Below are positions 1-9,418 of a DNA stretch of 64,000 nt, piece after piece. The stretch's first letter is position 1, and each line of letters starts with the position of its first letter. Under the pieces are notes generated by a model. That model saw nothing but the letters and a program-made list of their open reading frames with translations, made no database searches and was not told the DNA's origin. The DNA comes from Paenibacillus doosanensis (GTDB lineage Bacteria; Bacillota; Bacilli; Paenibacillales; NBRC-103111). The position numbers and the translations under genes were made by a program. Where the stretch lies: positions 62,001 to 126,000 of the forward strand of contig NZ_JANYUY010000009.1 in the NCBI RefSeq assembly GCF_025060755.1, given 5' to 3'.

Positions 1-38
1 TATTTCGCTTTTATTTGATGTGTTCGAATTGATATTTT

Positions 39-52
39 GTTAACTGGTAAAT
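39..52. promoter_or_regulatory. Candidate MarR operator upstream of the efflux gene
   Basis: GTTAACTGGTAAAT lies 14 bases before the efflux gene start and matches 10 of 14 bases of a near-perfect inverted repeat (1629-1642) in front of the neighbouring marR gene. A shared site before a pump and its regulator is typical of MarR autoregulation. The binding role is inferred. Confidence 0.4.
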
Positions 53-66
53 AAAAAGGTGAGTGG

Positions 67-1569
67 ATGGTGGAACTTGCAATGAAAAATAAGAACTTGA
101 CCAGCACGGAGGAGCAACAACCTCAGAAGCTCATGAAGTTTATGCCATTAATTGTAGCGATTTTCATGGGGAACTTCCTGTCGCTGCTGAACAGCAATAC
201 GATTAATATAGCTTTGCCGGTCTTTCAAAAAGAATTTGCTTCCGACTTAAGTATCGTGCAATGGACACTGACTGGCTTCATGTTGGCGCTCGGCACATTC
301 GCGCCTACAGCTGGATATTTCGGTGAACGCTTCACTTACAAGCGATTGTATATTTTCGCCTTGCTCGGCATGACGGTTGCTTCCGTGCTGTGCGCCTTGT
401 CTTGGAACGCGCCGATGCTGATCGCCTTCCGCATTGTTCAGGGCGCATTCTGCGGTATTATAGTGCCGGCATCGATGACCATGATATTCCAGATCATACC
501 GCGGCATCAACAGTCTGTAGCCATGAGCATCTGGATCGCCGCTTCGATAGTGGCGCCAGCCATTGGACCGACATACGCAGGCTGGCTTATCCAGCACGAA
601 TCCTGGAAGTGGCTGTTCTGGACCAATGTGCCGTTAGGGCTGCTAACGATCGTTGTTGCCTTTTTCTTCATTCCTTACTATCGTCTGAAAGTGCCGAAGG
701 GATTCGATTTATGGGGGCTTCTGACGGTCATCGCCGCAAGCTCGCTGCTGCTGATCACGATGTCGCAAGGGTCCGGTTGGGGATGGGGGTCGGTCAGTAC
801 GCTGCTTTGTCTGGGAGGCGGGTTATCGGCGCTGGTGCTGTTTCTTTGGCGTGAGATGTCAATCGAGTCGCCGCTTCTACAGCTCAAAGTGTTTCTGAAT
901 CGGCGCTTCACGTCGACGGTAATATTGCTGTGTATCGTGATGATCAATTTTTTTTCGGGCATGCTTCTTGTTCCCGTCTTCCTGCAAAATGTCCAGGGAC
1001 ATTCGCCGCTTGATACGGGGATGATTCTGCTACCGTCTACACTTGCCATGGCGATTATGTCCTTGATTGTCGGTCGGCTGTACAAAGTAGTTGGCCCCAT
1101 GCCATTACTGCTTGTTGGTGTACTGTTGATGGCCGCAGGAAACTTGCCGCTCGCATGGCTGCAGATCGACAGCTCATCCGCTTATACGCTCTTGTGGATG
1201 ACCGTCCGCAGTCTAGGTCTGGCCCTGGTGCTGATGCCGGCGACGACGGCCGGGATGGAGGAGATTTCCCGCGAGTACACCGGCTACGCCTCTTCCATTC
1301 AGAACTGGCTGCGGAATGTATTCGTATCGTTCGGTGTGGCTCTTTTCACCACTCTGCTATCTTCACGTACTGCCGATCATGCTGCTAGGCTGATGGAGGG
1401 GGACGTCGGATCGCACTTGACTCAGTTGTCCACAACAATGGGCATCAACGATTTGAATTTTTTTTCGACGATAATTGTGGTGCTGGCTCTGCCATTTGTT
1501 TTTGCAATCCGCTCAAAGCGGAAGAAGGAACGGGGAACGGACAGCGCCTTGAGCAATCCCGTGCATTAA
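67..1569 (+). CDS. MFS drug efflux transporter, DHA2 (14-TM) family
   Basis: A 500-residue hydrophobic protein with the spacing of a 14-helix DHA2 (EmrB/QacA-like) proton antiporter in the cytoplasmic membrane. The antiporter motif C is visible near residues 160-176 (VAPAIGPTYAGWL), and an FTYKRLY loop follows helix 2. The first ATG is used because AAAGGTGAG precedes it. A MarR-family gene follows 100 bases downstream on the same strand and probably controls it through the repeats at 39-52 and 1629-1642. The substrate cannot be read from sequence; export of a small toxic compound is the likely role. The charged C-terminus (about 25 residues) is cytosolic. Confidence 0.9.
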   Translation: MVELAMKNKNLTSTEEQQPQKLMKFMPLIVAIFMGNFLSLLNSNTINIALPVFQKEFASDLSIVQWTLTGFMLALGTFAPTAGYFGERFTYKRLYIFALLGMTVASVLCALSWNAPMLIAFRIVQGAFCGIIVPASMTMIFQIIPRHQQSVAMSIWIAASIVAPAIGPTYAGWLIQHESWKWLFWTNVPLGLLTIVVAFFFIPYYRLKVPKGFDLWGLLTVIAASSLLLITMSQGSGWGWGSVSTLLCLGGGLSALVLFLWREMSIESPLLQLKVFLNRRFTSTVILLCIVMINFFSGMLLVPVFLQNVQGHSPLDTGMILLPSTLAMAIMSLIVGRLYKVVGPMPLLLVGVLLMAAGNLPLAWLQIDSSSAYTLLWMTVRSLGLALVLMPATTAGMEEISREYTGYASSIQNWLRNVFVSFGVALFTTLLSSRTADHAARLMEGDVGSHLTQLSTTMGINDLNFFSTIIVVLALPFVFAIRSKRKKERGTDSALSNPVH

Positions 1570-1628
1570 CCATCACGTATCGTTGAAGGAGGGAACGTTG
1601 CACTCCGGCGTCGGAACGTGATACGATT

Positions 1629-1642
1629 GTTTATCGGTAAAC
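1629..1642. promoter_or_regulatory. Candidate MarR operator upstream of marR
   Basis: GTTTATCGGTAAAC is a perfect 5-bp inverted repeat around a TCGG centre, 27 bases before the MarR gene. It resembles the site at 39-52. Its role as the autoregulatory operator is inferred from position and similarity. Confidence 0.45.
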
Positions 1643-1668
1643 TATCATTTATGTGACTGAGGTGTGAG

Positions 1669-2163
1669 ATGATGAATACGTTGGAGACGATCAAATGGCT
1701 GGTCCATGCTCAGGTCGTTCATTTTGCGCATCTGAGCGAGCAATTGATCGAATCGGAGCACGACAAAATTTTTCGTTTTGCACAGGAGCAGCGATTGGAA
1801 TCGATCCCGCGTCACTTGACTAGCGTGCACGTGATCGACTGCATCGGCAACAACGAGCCGATCAACAACACGGCGCTTGCAGAGAAGATGAATTTGTCCA
1901 AGGCCGGCATCACGAAAATCAGCGTGAAGCTGTTGGAGGAAGGATATATAAAGCGAAGGCAGCTGAATGATAATAAGAAGGAAGTCTACTTCAGTCTGAC
2001 GGCGAAGGGCAGACAGGTTTTTGAGCTCCATCAACGGCTTCACAAACTGGAGGAGGAGCGGTTTATGCAGCTGCTCGAGCCGTTTACGGAAGCGGAGTTA
2101 CACGCTATTCTGCGATTTCTGCAGAGCGTATCCGCGCATTGGACTAAGAAAGAGCCGGAGTAG
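1669..2163 (+). CDS. MarR-family transcriptional regulator
   Basis: A 164-residue protein with the winged-helix arrangement of MarR repressors. It has N-terminal dimerisation helices, a recognition-helix segment around residues 60-85 (LAEKMNLSKAGITKISVKLL), a wing with RRQLNDNKKEVYFSLTAKG, and C-terminal dimerisation helices. Two ATG codons stand together at the start behind GAGGTGTGAG. It is encoded directly after an MFS pump, and both genes carry similar inverted repeats upstream, so it is probably a ligand-responsive repressor of the pump and of itself. The inducer is unknown. Confidence 0.9.
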   Translation: MMNTLETIKWLVHAQVVHFAHLSEQLIESEHDKIFRFAQEQRLESIPRHLTSVHVIDCIGNNEPINNTALAEKMNLSKAGITKISVKLLEEGYIKRRQLNDNKKEVYFSLTAKGRQVFELHQRLHKLEEERFMQLLEPFTEAELHAILRFLQSVSAHWTKKEPE

Positions 2164-2243
2164 GCGAGCGGCCCGGCGTTGGAAGGCGCCAATCGCATCT
2201 GGAAGCTTCGGCCATTGAACATTGCGATGGGAGCGTGATTGTC

Positions 2244-2804
2244 ATGAGTATCGCCAAGACAATTCGGGAGAGAAGAAGCATTCGCACGTTTAATCGGACC
2301 CCTGTGCCTCGTGAATTGGTTATTCAACTGTTGAATGACGCGGTGTGGGCTCCGAATCACGGGCTGCGGGAGCCGTGGAGGTTCATCTATGTGGATAGCG
2401 AAGATGGCAAGGTGCGCCTGGTTGACCTGATTACGGCTGCATCCGGCAGTCTTAAACGGTACCGTCTGCTGCCGCCCAAACTCAAGGAGTTTATGAGAAA
2501 CAGGTTACTTGAGATTCCCGCCCACCTGATCGTAGTAACAAAGGAGGAGAAGAACGAGCACAAGCGGGATGAAGACTTCGCGGCGGTTTGCTGCCTGATG
2601 CAAAACCTGCAGCTTGTAGGGTGGGAGCAGCGGCTGGGAATGATCTGGTCCACCATCGAATTCATTTTTAACCCCGAGTTCCGGGACGGGCTGGGCGTAC
2701 GGAAAGACGAGCGGATCGTAGGTATTCTTCATATGGGGTATTTTGACAAGGTGCCCCGTCCAAAGCCGCGTACGCCAGCTGAAAAGAAACTGACCATATG
2801 GTAG
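2244..2804 (+). CDS. Nitroreductase-family FMN oxidoreductase
   Basis: A 186-residue member of the nitroreductase fold. The N-terminal FMN phosphate signature ERRSIRTFNRTPVP is followed by a WAPNHGLREPWRF segment and a C-terminal glycine-rich stretch with conserved basic residues. Such enzymes dimerise in the cytosol and use NAD(P)H and FMN to reduce nitro compounds, quinones or flavins. An upstream in-frame GTG at 2235 exists, but the GGGAG site fits the ATG at 2244. It follows the efflux/MarR pair by 80 bases and may share their stress-response role, which is inference. Confidence 0.88.
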   Translation: MSIAKTIRERRSIRTFNRTPVPRELVIQLLNDAVWAPNHGLREPWRFIYVDSEDGKVRLVDLITAASGSLKRYRLLPPKLKEFMRNRLLEIPAHLIVVTKEEKNEHKRDEDFAAVCCLMQNLQLVGWEQRLGMIWSTIEFIFNPEFRDGLGVRKDERIVGILHMGYFDKVPRPKPRTPAEKKLTIW

Positions 2805-2902
2805 ATGCCGGTAATTGGGCAGGAAATGAACAATACAATGTCCATTATTCAGGTGAAGAGATGCCGTAGCTCGACAGTTCTATGTAGTTGGGTTGGAATT
2901 GC

Positions 2903-2963
2903 AAAAAGGTACCCGTATACTAAACACTTTTTTTGGAAGTGTCCGGTATACGGGTACCTGTTT
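2903..2963. terminator. Long bidirectional hairpin between convergent genes
   Basis: A perfect 14-bp inverted repeat (2907-2920 with 2946-2959, AGGTACCCGTATAC) encloses a second short stem (CACTT/AAGTG). A-rich and T-rich edges flank it. It sits between the ends of a plus-strand and a minus-strand gene, as expected for a shared terminator. The long stem is more elaborate than usual. Confidence 0.7.
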
Positions 2964-2996
2964 TACATTCCCGGCATCTTTTTCATTTCTGCTCGT

Positions 2997-3914
2997 TTAC
3001 AGGTTTTCTTTATAGAACGCGCCCAGCTTTTCGACTGCTTGCCGGACCGGCTCCGGTCTGTCGTACAGGTCGTAGTGGCTTGCGCCTTCGAGCACAAACA
3101 GATCCTTCTTCGCGGAAGCTGCACGCTGATAGAGCTCATGGCCGTCCTTGTACGAACCGAAGGCGCCTTGAACGCTGCCGACGATGATTTGCAGAGGTTG
3201 AGTAAGCAGCTGTTCCGCCAGATGAAAGGCGTCGAAGCCGTACACAGCGGCCAGGCTGGTGAAGTTTACTTTATTCGGCGAGTTCGGATGCTGACCGCGC
3301 GGCGTCGTGTAGTAATCAACCGCTTCGACAAGATCGATGTCGGTGAGACCCGCTTTCTCCCTCTCCTCCTGATTGCCGGGAATCCAATTCGTGATCAGCG
3401 TTTCGGCTCCGCGAGCTTCGGCCGTACGTTGCGCCGCAATAGCTTCCAAAGCCTGGATTGGATCGCCGCTTTCACGGTTTACGCGACCGATGTTGGCGCC
3501 GACCACCGTGCCGACCGCCTTGATACGGCGATCGGTCATCGCGGCGTTCACAGCGTAACCGCCGCCTGCGCAGACGCCCAATACGCCAATCCGATGATCA
3601 TCGACATAGTCAAGCGTAGTCAGGTAATCGACGGCACAACGAACGTCCTCGACCCGTGCGGCCGGTTCCTCGATATAGCGAGGCTCGCCGCCGCTTTCTC
3701 CCTGATAAGATGCGTCAAATGCGATCGTGACATACCCCAGCTCGGCCAATTTCTCGGCGTAGATGCCTGCGGTTTGATCCTTGCAGCTGCTGCCGGGATG
3801 GACGCAGACGATTGCCGGATTTTTCTGTGCTTCGGCTTTGTCGGGAATATTCAAAATACCTGCAACCTGCAGCCCGCGAGCGTTAAATGTTACGGATTTT
3901 TTTGTTACTGCCAT
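2997..3914 (-). CDS. Alpha/beta hydrolase, dienelactone-hydrolase-like
   Basis: A 305-residue cytosolic alpha/beta hydrolase. It has the oxyanion segment CVHPGSSCKDQTAG (about residues 40-53), a nucleophile elbow GVCAGGG in which cysteine replaces serine as in dienelactone hydrolases, and a late histidine in the GASHYDLYD segment. ATG at 3914 has AAAGGTGG at good distance; the upstream GTG lies inside that site. The gene diverges from a TetR regulator, with a 34-bp symmetric site between them. A relic of a close relative lies at 6716 behind a second TetR gene, so the pair was once duplicated. The substrate is unknown. Confidence 0.85.
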   Translation of the reverse strand: MAVTKKSVTFNARGLQVAGILNIPDKAEAQKNPAIVCVHPGSSCKDQTAGIYAEKLAELGYVTIAFDASYQGESGGEPRYIEEPAARVEDVRCAVDYLTTLDYVDDHRIGVLGVCAGGGYAVNAAMTDRRIKAVGTVVGANIGRVNRESGDPIQALEAIAAQRTAEARGAETLITNWIPGNQEEREKAGLTDIDLVEAVDYYTTPRGQHPNSPNKVNFTSLAAVYGFDAFHLAEQLLTQPLQIIVGSVQGAFGSYKDGHELYQRAASAKKDLFVLEGASHYDLYDRPEPVRQAVEKLGAFYKENL

Positions 3915-3943
3915 GTTTGTAGCCACCTTTGTTTTTTTAAATT

Positions 3944-3977
3944 ATATACTTGTGAGTATGAATACTCTTGTGTATAT
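3944..3977. promoter_or_regulatory. Symmetric operator between hydrolase and TetR genes
   Basis: GAGTATGAATACTC (3954-3967) is palindromic. Outer arms ATATAC (3944-3949) and GTATAT (3972-3977) share exactly the same centre. It lies 30 bases upstream of the hydrolase start in the intergenic space shared with tetR, the usual place for a TetR-family operator. Binding is inferred. Confidence 0.55.
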
Positions 3978-4083
3978 TTAAATTACATCAGATAGACACT
4001 GCATTCAATGACCAGATGTTTAGCTTGAGCGTATTACTACACACATAACGGAAATTCGTGTAATAAATAAGGGGTTGCTCGAT

Positions 4084-4647
4084 ATGGATAAAATAGATCG
4101 CAGAATCATCAAATCGCAGAATGCGATCCAGTCCACCTTTTTGACGATGCTGGTCGAAGAGGGCTTTGATGAAATTACGGTTAAGAAGATAACCGAGCGA
4201 GCGGATTTAAGCCGTAAGACATTCTATTTGCACTACGTGGACAAATACGACCTGCTGGATTCAATCGTCAACAGACAGCTTGTGGAACTGGAGGAAATTT
4301 GCCGACTTAAGCAGGAGAAAGGATTTGTTGAGGGGACCGTCATCTGGTTTCGCTATTTTGAGGAGCATCGGGACTTCTTCGCCGCACTGTTCGCAAGCAA
4401 GAGCACCGTATCCTTCAGGGAACGGCTGCTGGGGTTTATGATGGAGCAGATCGACCGGAAAATAGACAGGAGCAAGCTTAGCAGAGATCCCGAGCTGTTT
4501 TTAAGATTTCTGGGTATGGCTGTTCTGGGGATTATGGAATCTTTCTTGCTGAATCAGTTAACCGGCAGCACGGAGCAGGTTGCGACAGAGGTCGGCGAAT
4601 TGGTGCAGCAGACGATCGCTTTGGCTTCTTCAACGGATAAAAGCTAA
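4084..4647 (+). CDS. TetR-family transcriptional regulator (copy 1)
   Basis: A 187-residue regulator with an N-terminal helix-turn-helix: FDEITVKKITERADLSRKTFYLHYVDKYDLL at about residues 27-57 contains the typical TetR recognition helix and YLHY motif. The rest is a helical ligand and dimer domain. ATG at 4084 is preferred over the TTG at 4075 because AGGGG lies upstream. It is divergent from an alpha/beta hydrolase and closely resembles the TetR protein at 5632 (shared KSQ, FDEIT and YLHYxDKYDLLD segments), so the two are paralogues. It probably represses the hydrolase. Confidence 0.88.
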   Translation: MDKIDRRIIKSQNAIQSTFLTMLVEEGFDEITVKKITERADLSRKTFYLHYVDKYDLLDSIVNRQLVELEEICRLKQEKGFVEGTVIWFRYFEEHRDFFAALFASKSTVSFRERLLGFMMEQIDRKIDRSKLSRDPELFLRFLGMAVLGIMESFLLNQLTGSTEQVATEVGELVQQTIALASSTDKS

Positions 4648-4679
4648 AGGAGCATTGCCGATTCCGGGTACGCGGCTGG

Positions 4680-4731
4680 TTGACATGACACTGAACGGTG
4701 TCCTATAATTGATATGTCACTAAAGAGTGTC
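4680..4731 (+). promoter_or_regulatory. Strong sigma-A promoter with two palindromic operators
   Basis: TTGACA (4680-4685), an 18-base spacer and TATAAT (4704-4709) form a consensus promoter. GACACTGAACGGTGTC (4687-4702) fills the spacer. A second site, GTCACTAAAGAGTGTC (4716-4731), lies just downstream of the -10, 29 bases away. Both are imperfect palindromes of the same type, as in promoters blocked by TetR- or ArsR-family repressors. The next gene starts at 4868; no repressor gene directly follows. Confidence 0.7.
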
Positions 4732-4867
4732 CAATTAGCAAATAGAACAGTGACAACACAGGCTTTTGATGGACCGGATGGCCATCGAGCAAGTATGTTC
4801 TGCTGAAACAAGTCGATTATAGTCAGATGCCATTGGATGAACGGCAAATAGCAGAGGGGGAACCTTG

Positions 4868-5461
4868 ATGATAAAGGGTGAGAGGAATCCTAAGCTTGAT
4901 TCCTATTTTAACAAGCTTAAGAAATGGAAGGAAGAGTCCGAGCTGCTGCGAGAGATCGTTCTTGACTGCGGACTGACCGAGGATTTTAAGTGGATGCATC
5001 CTTGCTACACGCTGGATAATCATAATATCGTTTTGATCCATGGGTTTAAGGAGTATTGCGCGCTTCTGTTCCACAAAGGCGCGTTGCTAAAAGATCCTCA
5101 CGGGACTCTCGTCCAACAAACGGAGAAGGTACAGGCGGCGCGCCAGATTCGGTTCACGAATGTTCAAGAAATCGAGCATATGCAGCTTATTTTGAAAGCA
5201 TATATTGATGAAGCTATTGGAATTGAAAAAGCCGGGTTGCAAGTAACTTATAAAAAGCACACGGAATATGTCATTCCCGAAGAATTGCAAAATAAATTCG
5301 TAGAACTCCCCGACTTGAAAATAGCTTTTGAAGCATTGACGCCGGGACGGCAAAGAGCGTACATTTTGCATTTTTCTTCACCCAAACAATTTAAAACTCG
5401 AGAGTCGAGGGTGGAAAAATATATCCCGCATATCCTGAATGGCAAAGGCTTGAATGATTAA
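4868..5461 (+). CDS. YdeI/OmpD-associated family protein with DUF1801 domain
   Basis: A 197-residue cytosolic protein. The N-terminal half (KLKKWKEESELLREIVLDCGLTEDFKWMHPCY) has the look of the DUF1801 fold. The C-terminal part (EELQNKFVELPDLKIAFEALTPGRQRAYILHF) is typical of the YdeI/OmpD-associated segment. ATG at 4868 is seven bases behind AGAGGGGG. Its promoter at 4680 carries two operator-like palindromes, so expression is probably tightly repressed. A good terminator follows at 5481. Molecular function is not known for the family in this context. Confidence 0.82.
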   Translation: MIKGERNPKLDSYFNKLKKWKEESELLREIVLDCGLTEDFKWMHPCYTLDNHNIVLIHGFKEYCALLFHKGALLKDPHGTLVQQTEKVQAARQIRFTNVQEIEHMQLILKAYIDEAIGIEKAGLQVTYKKHTEYVIPEELQNKFVELPDLKIAFEALTPGRQRAYILHFSSPKQFKTRESRVEKYIPHILNGKGLND

Positions 5462-5480
5462 TATATGATCTATGTAGATG

Positions 5481-5509
5481 AAACTCTGCGCCTGGCGCGG
5501 AGTTTTTTG
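5481..5509 (+). terminator. Rho-independent terminator after the YdeI-family gene
   Basis: AACTCTGCGCC pairs with GGCGCGGAGTT with a very short loop, followed by TTTTTT. It lies 20 bases behind the stop codon. Confidence 0.85.
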
Positions 5510-5580
5510 CTGAGCCGTGCACGGGCGATTACACTGAGAATCGGCCTCAAGATGTATAAAGTAAGTGCATATTGATAACA

Positions 5581-5600
5581 TATAACACATATGCGTATAA
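5581..5600. promoter_or_regulatory. Candidate operator of the second TetR regulator
   Basis: CACATATGCGTA lies about 35 bases upstream of the TetR gene. The reverse complement of the site at 6525-6540 contains the same CATATGCGTA core, and that site precedes the relic hydrolase. This suggests one regulator once bound both. Inferred from sequence sharing only. Confidence 0.45.
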
Positions 5601-5631
5601 TCGAATCAAAAATAAAAAGAGGCTGTTTCCA

Positions 5632-6177
5632 ATGACCAAAGTAGATAGAAGAGTTCTCAAGTCGCAGCAATCGATAAAGCAAGCTTTTATCGAGCTGCTG
5701 TCCGAAAAAAGCTTTGACGAGATTACGATACAACATATTGCCGACAGGGCGAATGTGGGCCGCCGGACGGTATATCTTCATTACTTGGATAAATATGATT
5801 TGCTGGATAAGCTGATTGAAGAACATATTCATGCGCTGGAGAGGCTCTGCCAATCATCGGCGGATTTAAGCTTTGTAGAAGCAACCCGGATTTGGTTTGA
5901 TTATTTTGAAAACAACCATGCGTTCTTCTCGACGATTCTGGTGAGCAAGGGAGCTCCTTCTTTTCGCAGCGGCTTCTTCAAGCTTGTCATTAAAGAATTG
6001 GAAGGCGAGCTGAATACGGCGGAAGGAGTGAATAAAGGATTTAGCAAGGAGATCATCCATGATTTTTTTGGAAAAGCCGTTGTAGGTATTGTTGAATCGT
6101 ATATTACGAATGAAATCTCCGAACCGGCTCATGTCGTGGCCGAACAAGTCGGGCTGCTGCTGGAGAGAAATATATAG
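5632..6177 (+). CDS. TetR-family transcriptional regulator (copy 2)
   Basis: A 181-residue TetR regulator with an N-terminal helix-turn-helix (FDEITIQHIADRANVGRRTVYLHYLDKYDLLDK, about residues 25-57) and a helical C-terminal domain. It is paralogous to the TetR at 4084. An in-frame ATG exists at 5572, but the AAAGAGG site points to 5632. The site at 5581-5600 is likely autoregulatory. The hydrolase it presumably controlled, starting at 6716, survives only as an N-terminal stub, so this regulator may have lost its main target. Confidence 0.86.
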   Translation: MTKVDRRVLKSQQSIKQAFIELLSEKSFDEITIQHIADRANVGRRTVYLHYLDKYDLLDKLIEEHIHALERLCQSSADLSFVEATRIWFDYFENNHAFFSTILVSKGAPSFRSGFFKLVIKELEGELNTAEGVNKGFSKEIIHDFFGKAVVGIVESYITNEISEPAHVVAEQVGLLLERNI

Positions 6178-6373
6178 ACAGAGCAGACGGATTGCATTGA
6201 TTAGAAAAACATCAGTTTTCGCCGCTGAAAGCTTATTTTCGACGTTGTATTTATATGTATTATCGTTCCGGACGAGATGATTTATACGACGTAAAGCGCC
6301 AAAGCAGGCTATAAAAAACGGTACGATTCATATGTATTCTGGCCGTTCATTTCCTTGAGACATTGCTTGAGAC

Positions 6374-6407
6374 AGGCATGGAATTACGATTCCATGTCTT
6401 TTTTTGT
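6374..6407 (+). terminator. Rho-independent terminator
   Basis: CATGGAAT and ATTCCATG form a stem around a TACG loop, followed by TCTTTTTTT. It probably ends the TetR copy 2 transcript. Confidence 0.8.
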
Positions 6408-6524
6408 GCGGGAACGGCTTTAATGCATAGTTTCGATAGCTTTGTGCATTAACGCACAAGGCACTGCCACTTGGTCATTGAAGATATGTTATTCCTGCTT
6501 ATTATGATACACATAAGGTCTTTA

Positions 6525-6540
6525 TTACGCATATGCGCAT
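6525..6540. promoter_or_regulatory. TetR-type palindrome upstream of the relic hydrolase
   Basis: CGCATATGCG (6528-6537) is a perfect palindrome. Its reverse complement shares the core CATATGCGTA with the site upstream of TetR copy 2 (5581-5600). It lies about 180 bases before the truncated hydrolase start. Confidence 0.45.
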
Positions 6541-6715
6541 TTAACTGGACCGCCTAAATTCACTCACCGTGCATGATGCGATTCGGCGTGGATACAATAT
6601 TTCGGTTAGGAGATGAGAACGGCAGGACTAGAGAATAAGTCCCGGACGCACAGTGTTTTTTTCCAATTAGCGAATAAGTTACTTTTACTCAAATAAATCA
6701 TTTGGAGGTATTACG

Positions 6716-6868
6716 ATGAAAAAGGACGTCAAATTTAAAAATAACTCAATCTGGTTAGCAGGCAACGTATACGTTCCGGCAAATTTGGATGAACGACACG
6801 GCCAGTCGCGGGGCGTCCTCGGTCCCCTCCAATCGGCTTGCCCGGATCATCAAGTAGGGATAGCCTGA
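6716..6868 (+). pseudogene. Truncated alpha/beta hydrolase, N-terminal stub
   Basis: ATG at 6716 follows a strong TTTGGAGG site. The first 27 or so residues (KKDVKFKNNSIWLAGNVYVP) look like the start of the same hydrolase family as the gene at 2997, whose N-terminus reads KKSVTFNARGLQVAGILNIP. Similarity stops near base 6796; the frame then runs through unrelated sequence to a TGA at 6866. The catalytic core is absent. The upstream TetR gene, ribosome site and operator are all retained, so loss of the body looks recent. The foreign sequence beyond the break was not identified. Confidence 0.7.
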
Positions 6869-7270
6869 AAGGCGAACGCATGTTTTTGCGGGAGATGGCG
6901 CATCCGGCGCTGTCGATAACGCCCGGAAGTATGCTGTTCTGACCGGCCTTGGGAGTACGGCACTGCCGATGTCCTCCCACTCGATGAGCGCAGCCCGCAG
7001 TTCGTCGCAAAAACCGGCAGGGGACAGCACATTTCTGTAACGCCCGCTGCTTGTCATCCGTCCTTCCGTCGCCCCGCTTAACGACGCGGTCGAATCGGAC
7101 GCTTTTACCAATTGGCTGTATTGAATGTAGTCCGCCTTTAAGTAATCGTATTCGAACAAGCGATCGTGAAGGTAGCGCAGCGATCGAAGGAAGCAGCCTG
7201 TTGAAAAGCCGAATATAGCTGAAGTTCGCCAATGACAAGCTGCCATTGATTAATAAGTTGAAAGATAATG
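6869..7270. other. Unassigned sequence between relic and collagen gene
   Basis: No plus-strand gene is visible. On the minus strand 6755-7246 stays open for 163 codons (starting MAACHWRTSAIFGFSTGCF), but it lacks a clear ribosome site and is not recognised. Its last residues are only the antisense of the hydrolase stub. It may be part of a gene brought in by the rearrangement that truncated the hydrolase. Confidence 0.3.
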
Positions 7271-7271
7271 A

Positions 7272-7304
7272 AGAAAAAGAGGTTGACTTGGAGAAGTCAA
7301 CCTC
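7272..7304 (-). terminator. Terminator of the collagen operon
   Basis: Read on the minus strand, GAGGTTGACTT and AAGTCAACCTC form an 11-bp perfect stem with a CTCC loop, followed by TTTTTCTTC. It lies 23 bases beyond the collagen gene stop. Confidence 0.9.
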
Positions 7305-7326
7305 GAAAAAATTGGCGCAGCTCTTG

Positions 7327-8973
<1,647 letters not shown>

Positions 8974-9035
8974 TTATTGACAAATGTGAAAAGTTACAAA
9001 TTTTACATTATAATGAATATTTTGTTTTGGCGTTG

Positions 9036-9377
9036 TTAGCCTTGAGGGGGACCGGCTTCTCTCTCAAGCAGCTTATCCATATATCCCAATACATTGGCAA
9101 ATTTAACTTGCAGCAGCACTTCTTTTAAAACTACATTTTCCAACGTTTTTCTCACCGACTGGTTGATGGCGAGAATGTTTTCCAAACTAATGTAAGGCGG
9201 CGGCTGGATCGAAGAGTCCAAAGTGCCCAAAATAAATTGAATTTTCTCCGCTTCCGCGTTCATAATATGCGCCAGCGCGATTTCTTCGAGCGCGATGGAA
9301 GACATCAGCAGCCTGACGGTTTCATGATCTGTAACTGTAATTAGAGGCGTTATGTTAGGAATATGGGCTTGTGACAT
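9036..9377 (-). CDS. Small protein made of the collagen leader domain
   Basis: A 113-residue protein whose first 55 residues closely match the leader of the collagen protein downstream (SQAHIPNITPLITVT versus [15 protein letters not shown], then SSIALEEIALAHIMNAEAEK). It lacks any Gly-X-Y repeat; the C-terminal half is a predicted amphipathic helix (LAINQSVRKTLENVVLKEVL) also paralleled in the collagen protein. ATG at 9377 follows GGGGAGAAAG. The next gene is the collagen gene, 105 bases downstream. It could co-assemble with or anchor the collagen trimer through the shared domain; this is inference. No database family was confirmed. Confidence 0.8.
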   Translation of the reverse strand: MSQAHIPNITPLITVTDHETVRLLMSSIALEEIALAHIMNAEAEKIQFILGTLDSSIQPPPYISLENILAINQSVRKTLENVVLKEVLLQVKFANVLGYMDKLLEREAGPPQG

Positions 9378-9418
9378 ACCATATCTTTCTCCCCTCATTA
9401 TTCGTCTGCAGTTTATGC

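Larger units (their letters stand above)
6178..6715. other. Non-coding stretch with terminator, hairpin and operator
   Basis: No convincing gene is seen in these 538 bases. They hold a terminator (6374-6407), an 8-bp hairpin TTAATGCA/TGCATTAA near 6420-6452, a TetR-type palindrome (6525-6540), and a short hairpin plus T-run near 6625-6665. The last part ends in TTTGGAGGTATTACG, a ribosome site for the truncated hydrolase. The region looks like the intact control region of a gene that is now broken. Confidence 0.5.

Noticed and set aside
2805-3995. 396-codon plus-strand frame
   Set aside because: It runs antisense to the well-supported hydrolase at 2997-3914 and shows no protein family features.
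6755-7246. 163-codon minus-strand frame upstream of the collagen terminator
   Set aside because: No ribosome site, not recognised, and its end is only antisense to the hydrolase stub. Reported as unassigned sequence, not as a gene.
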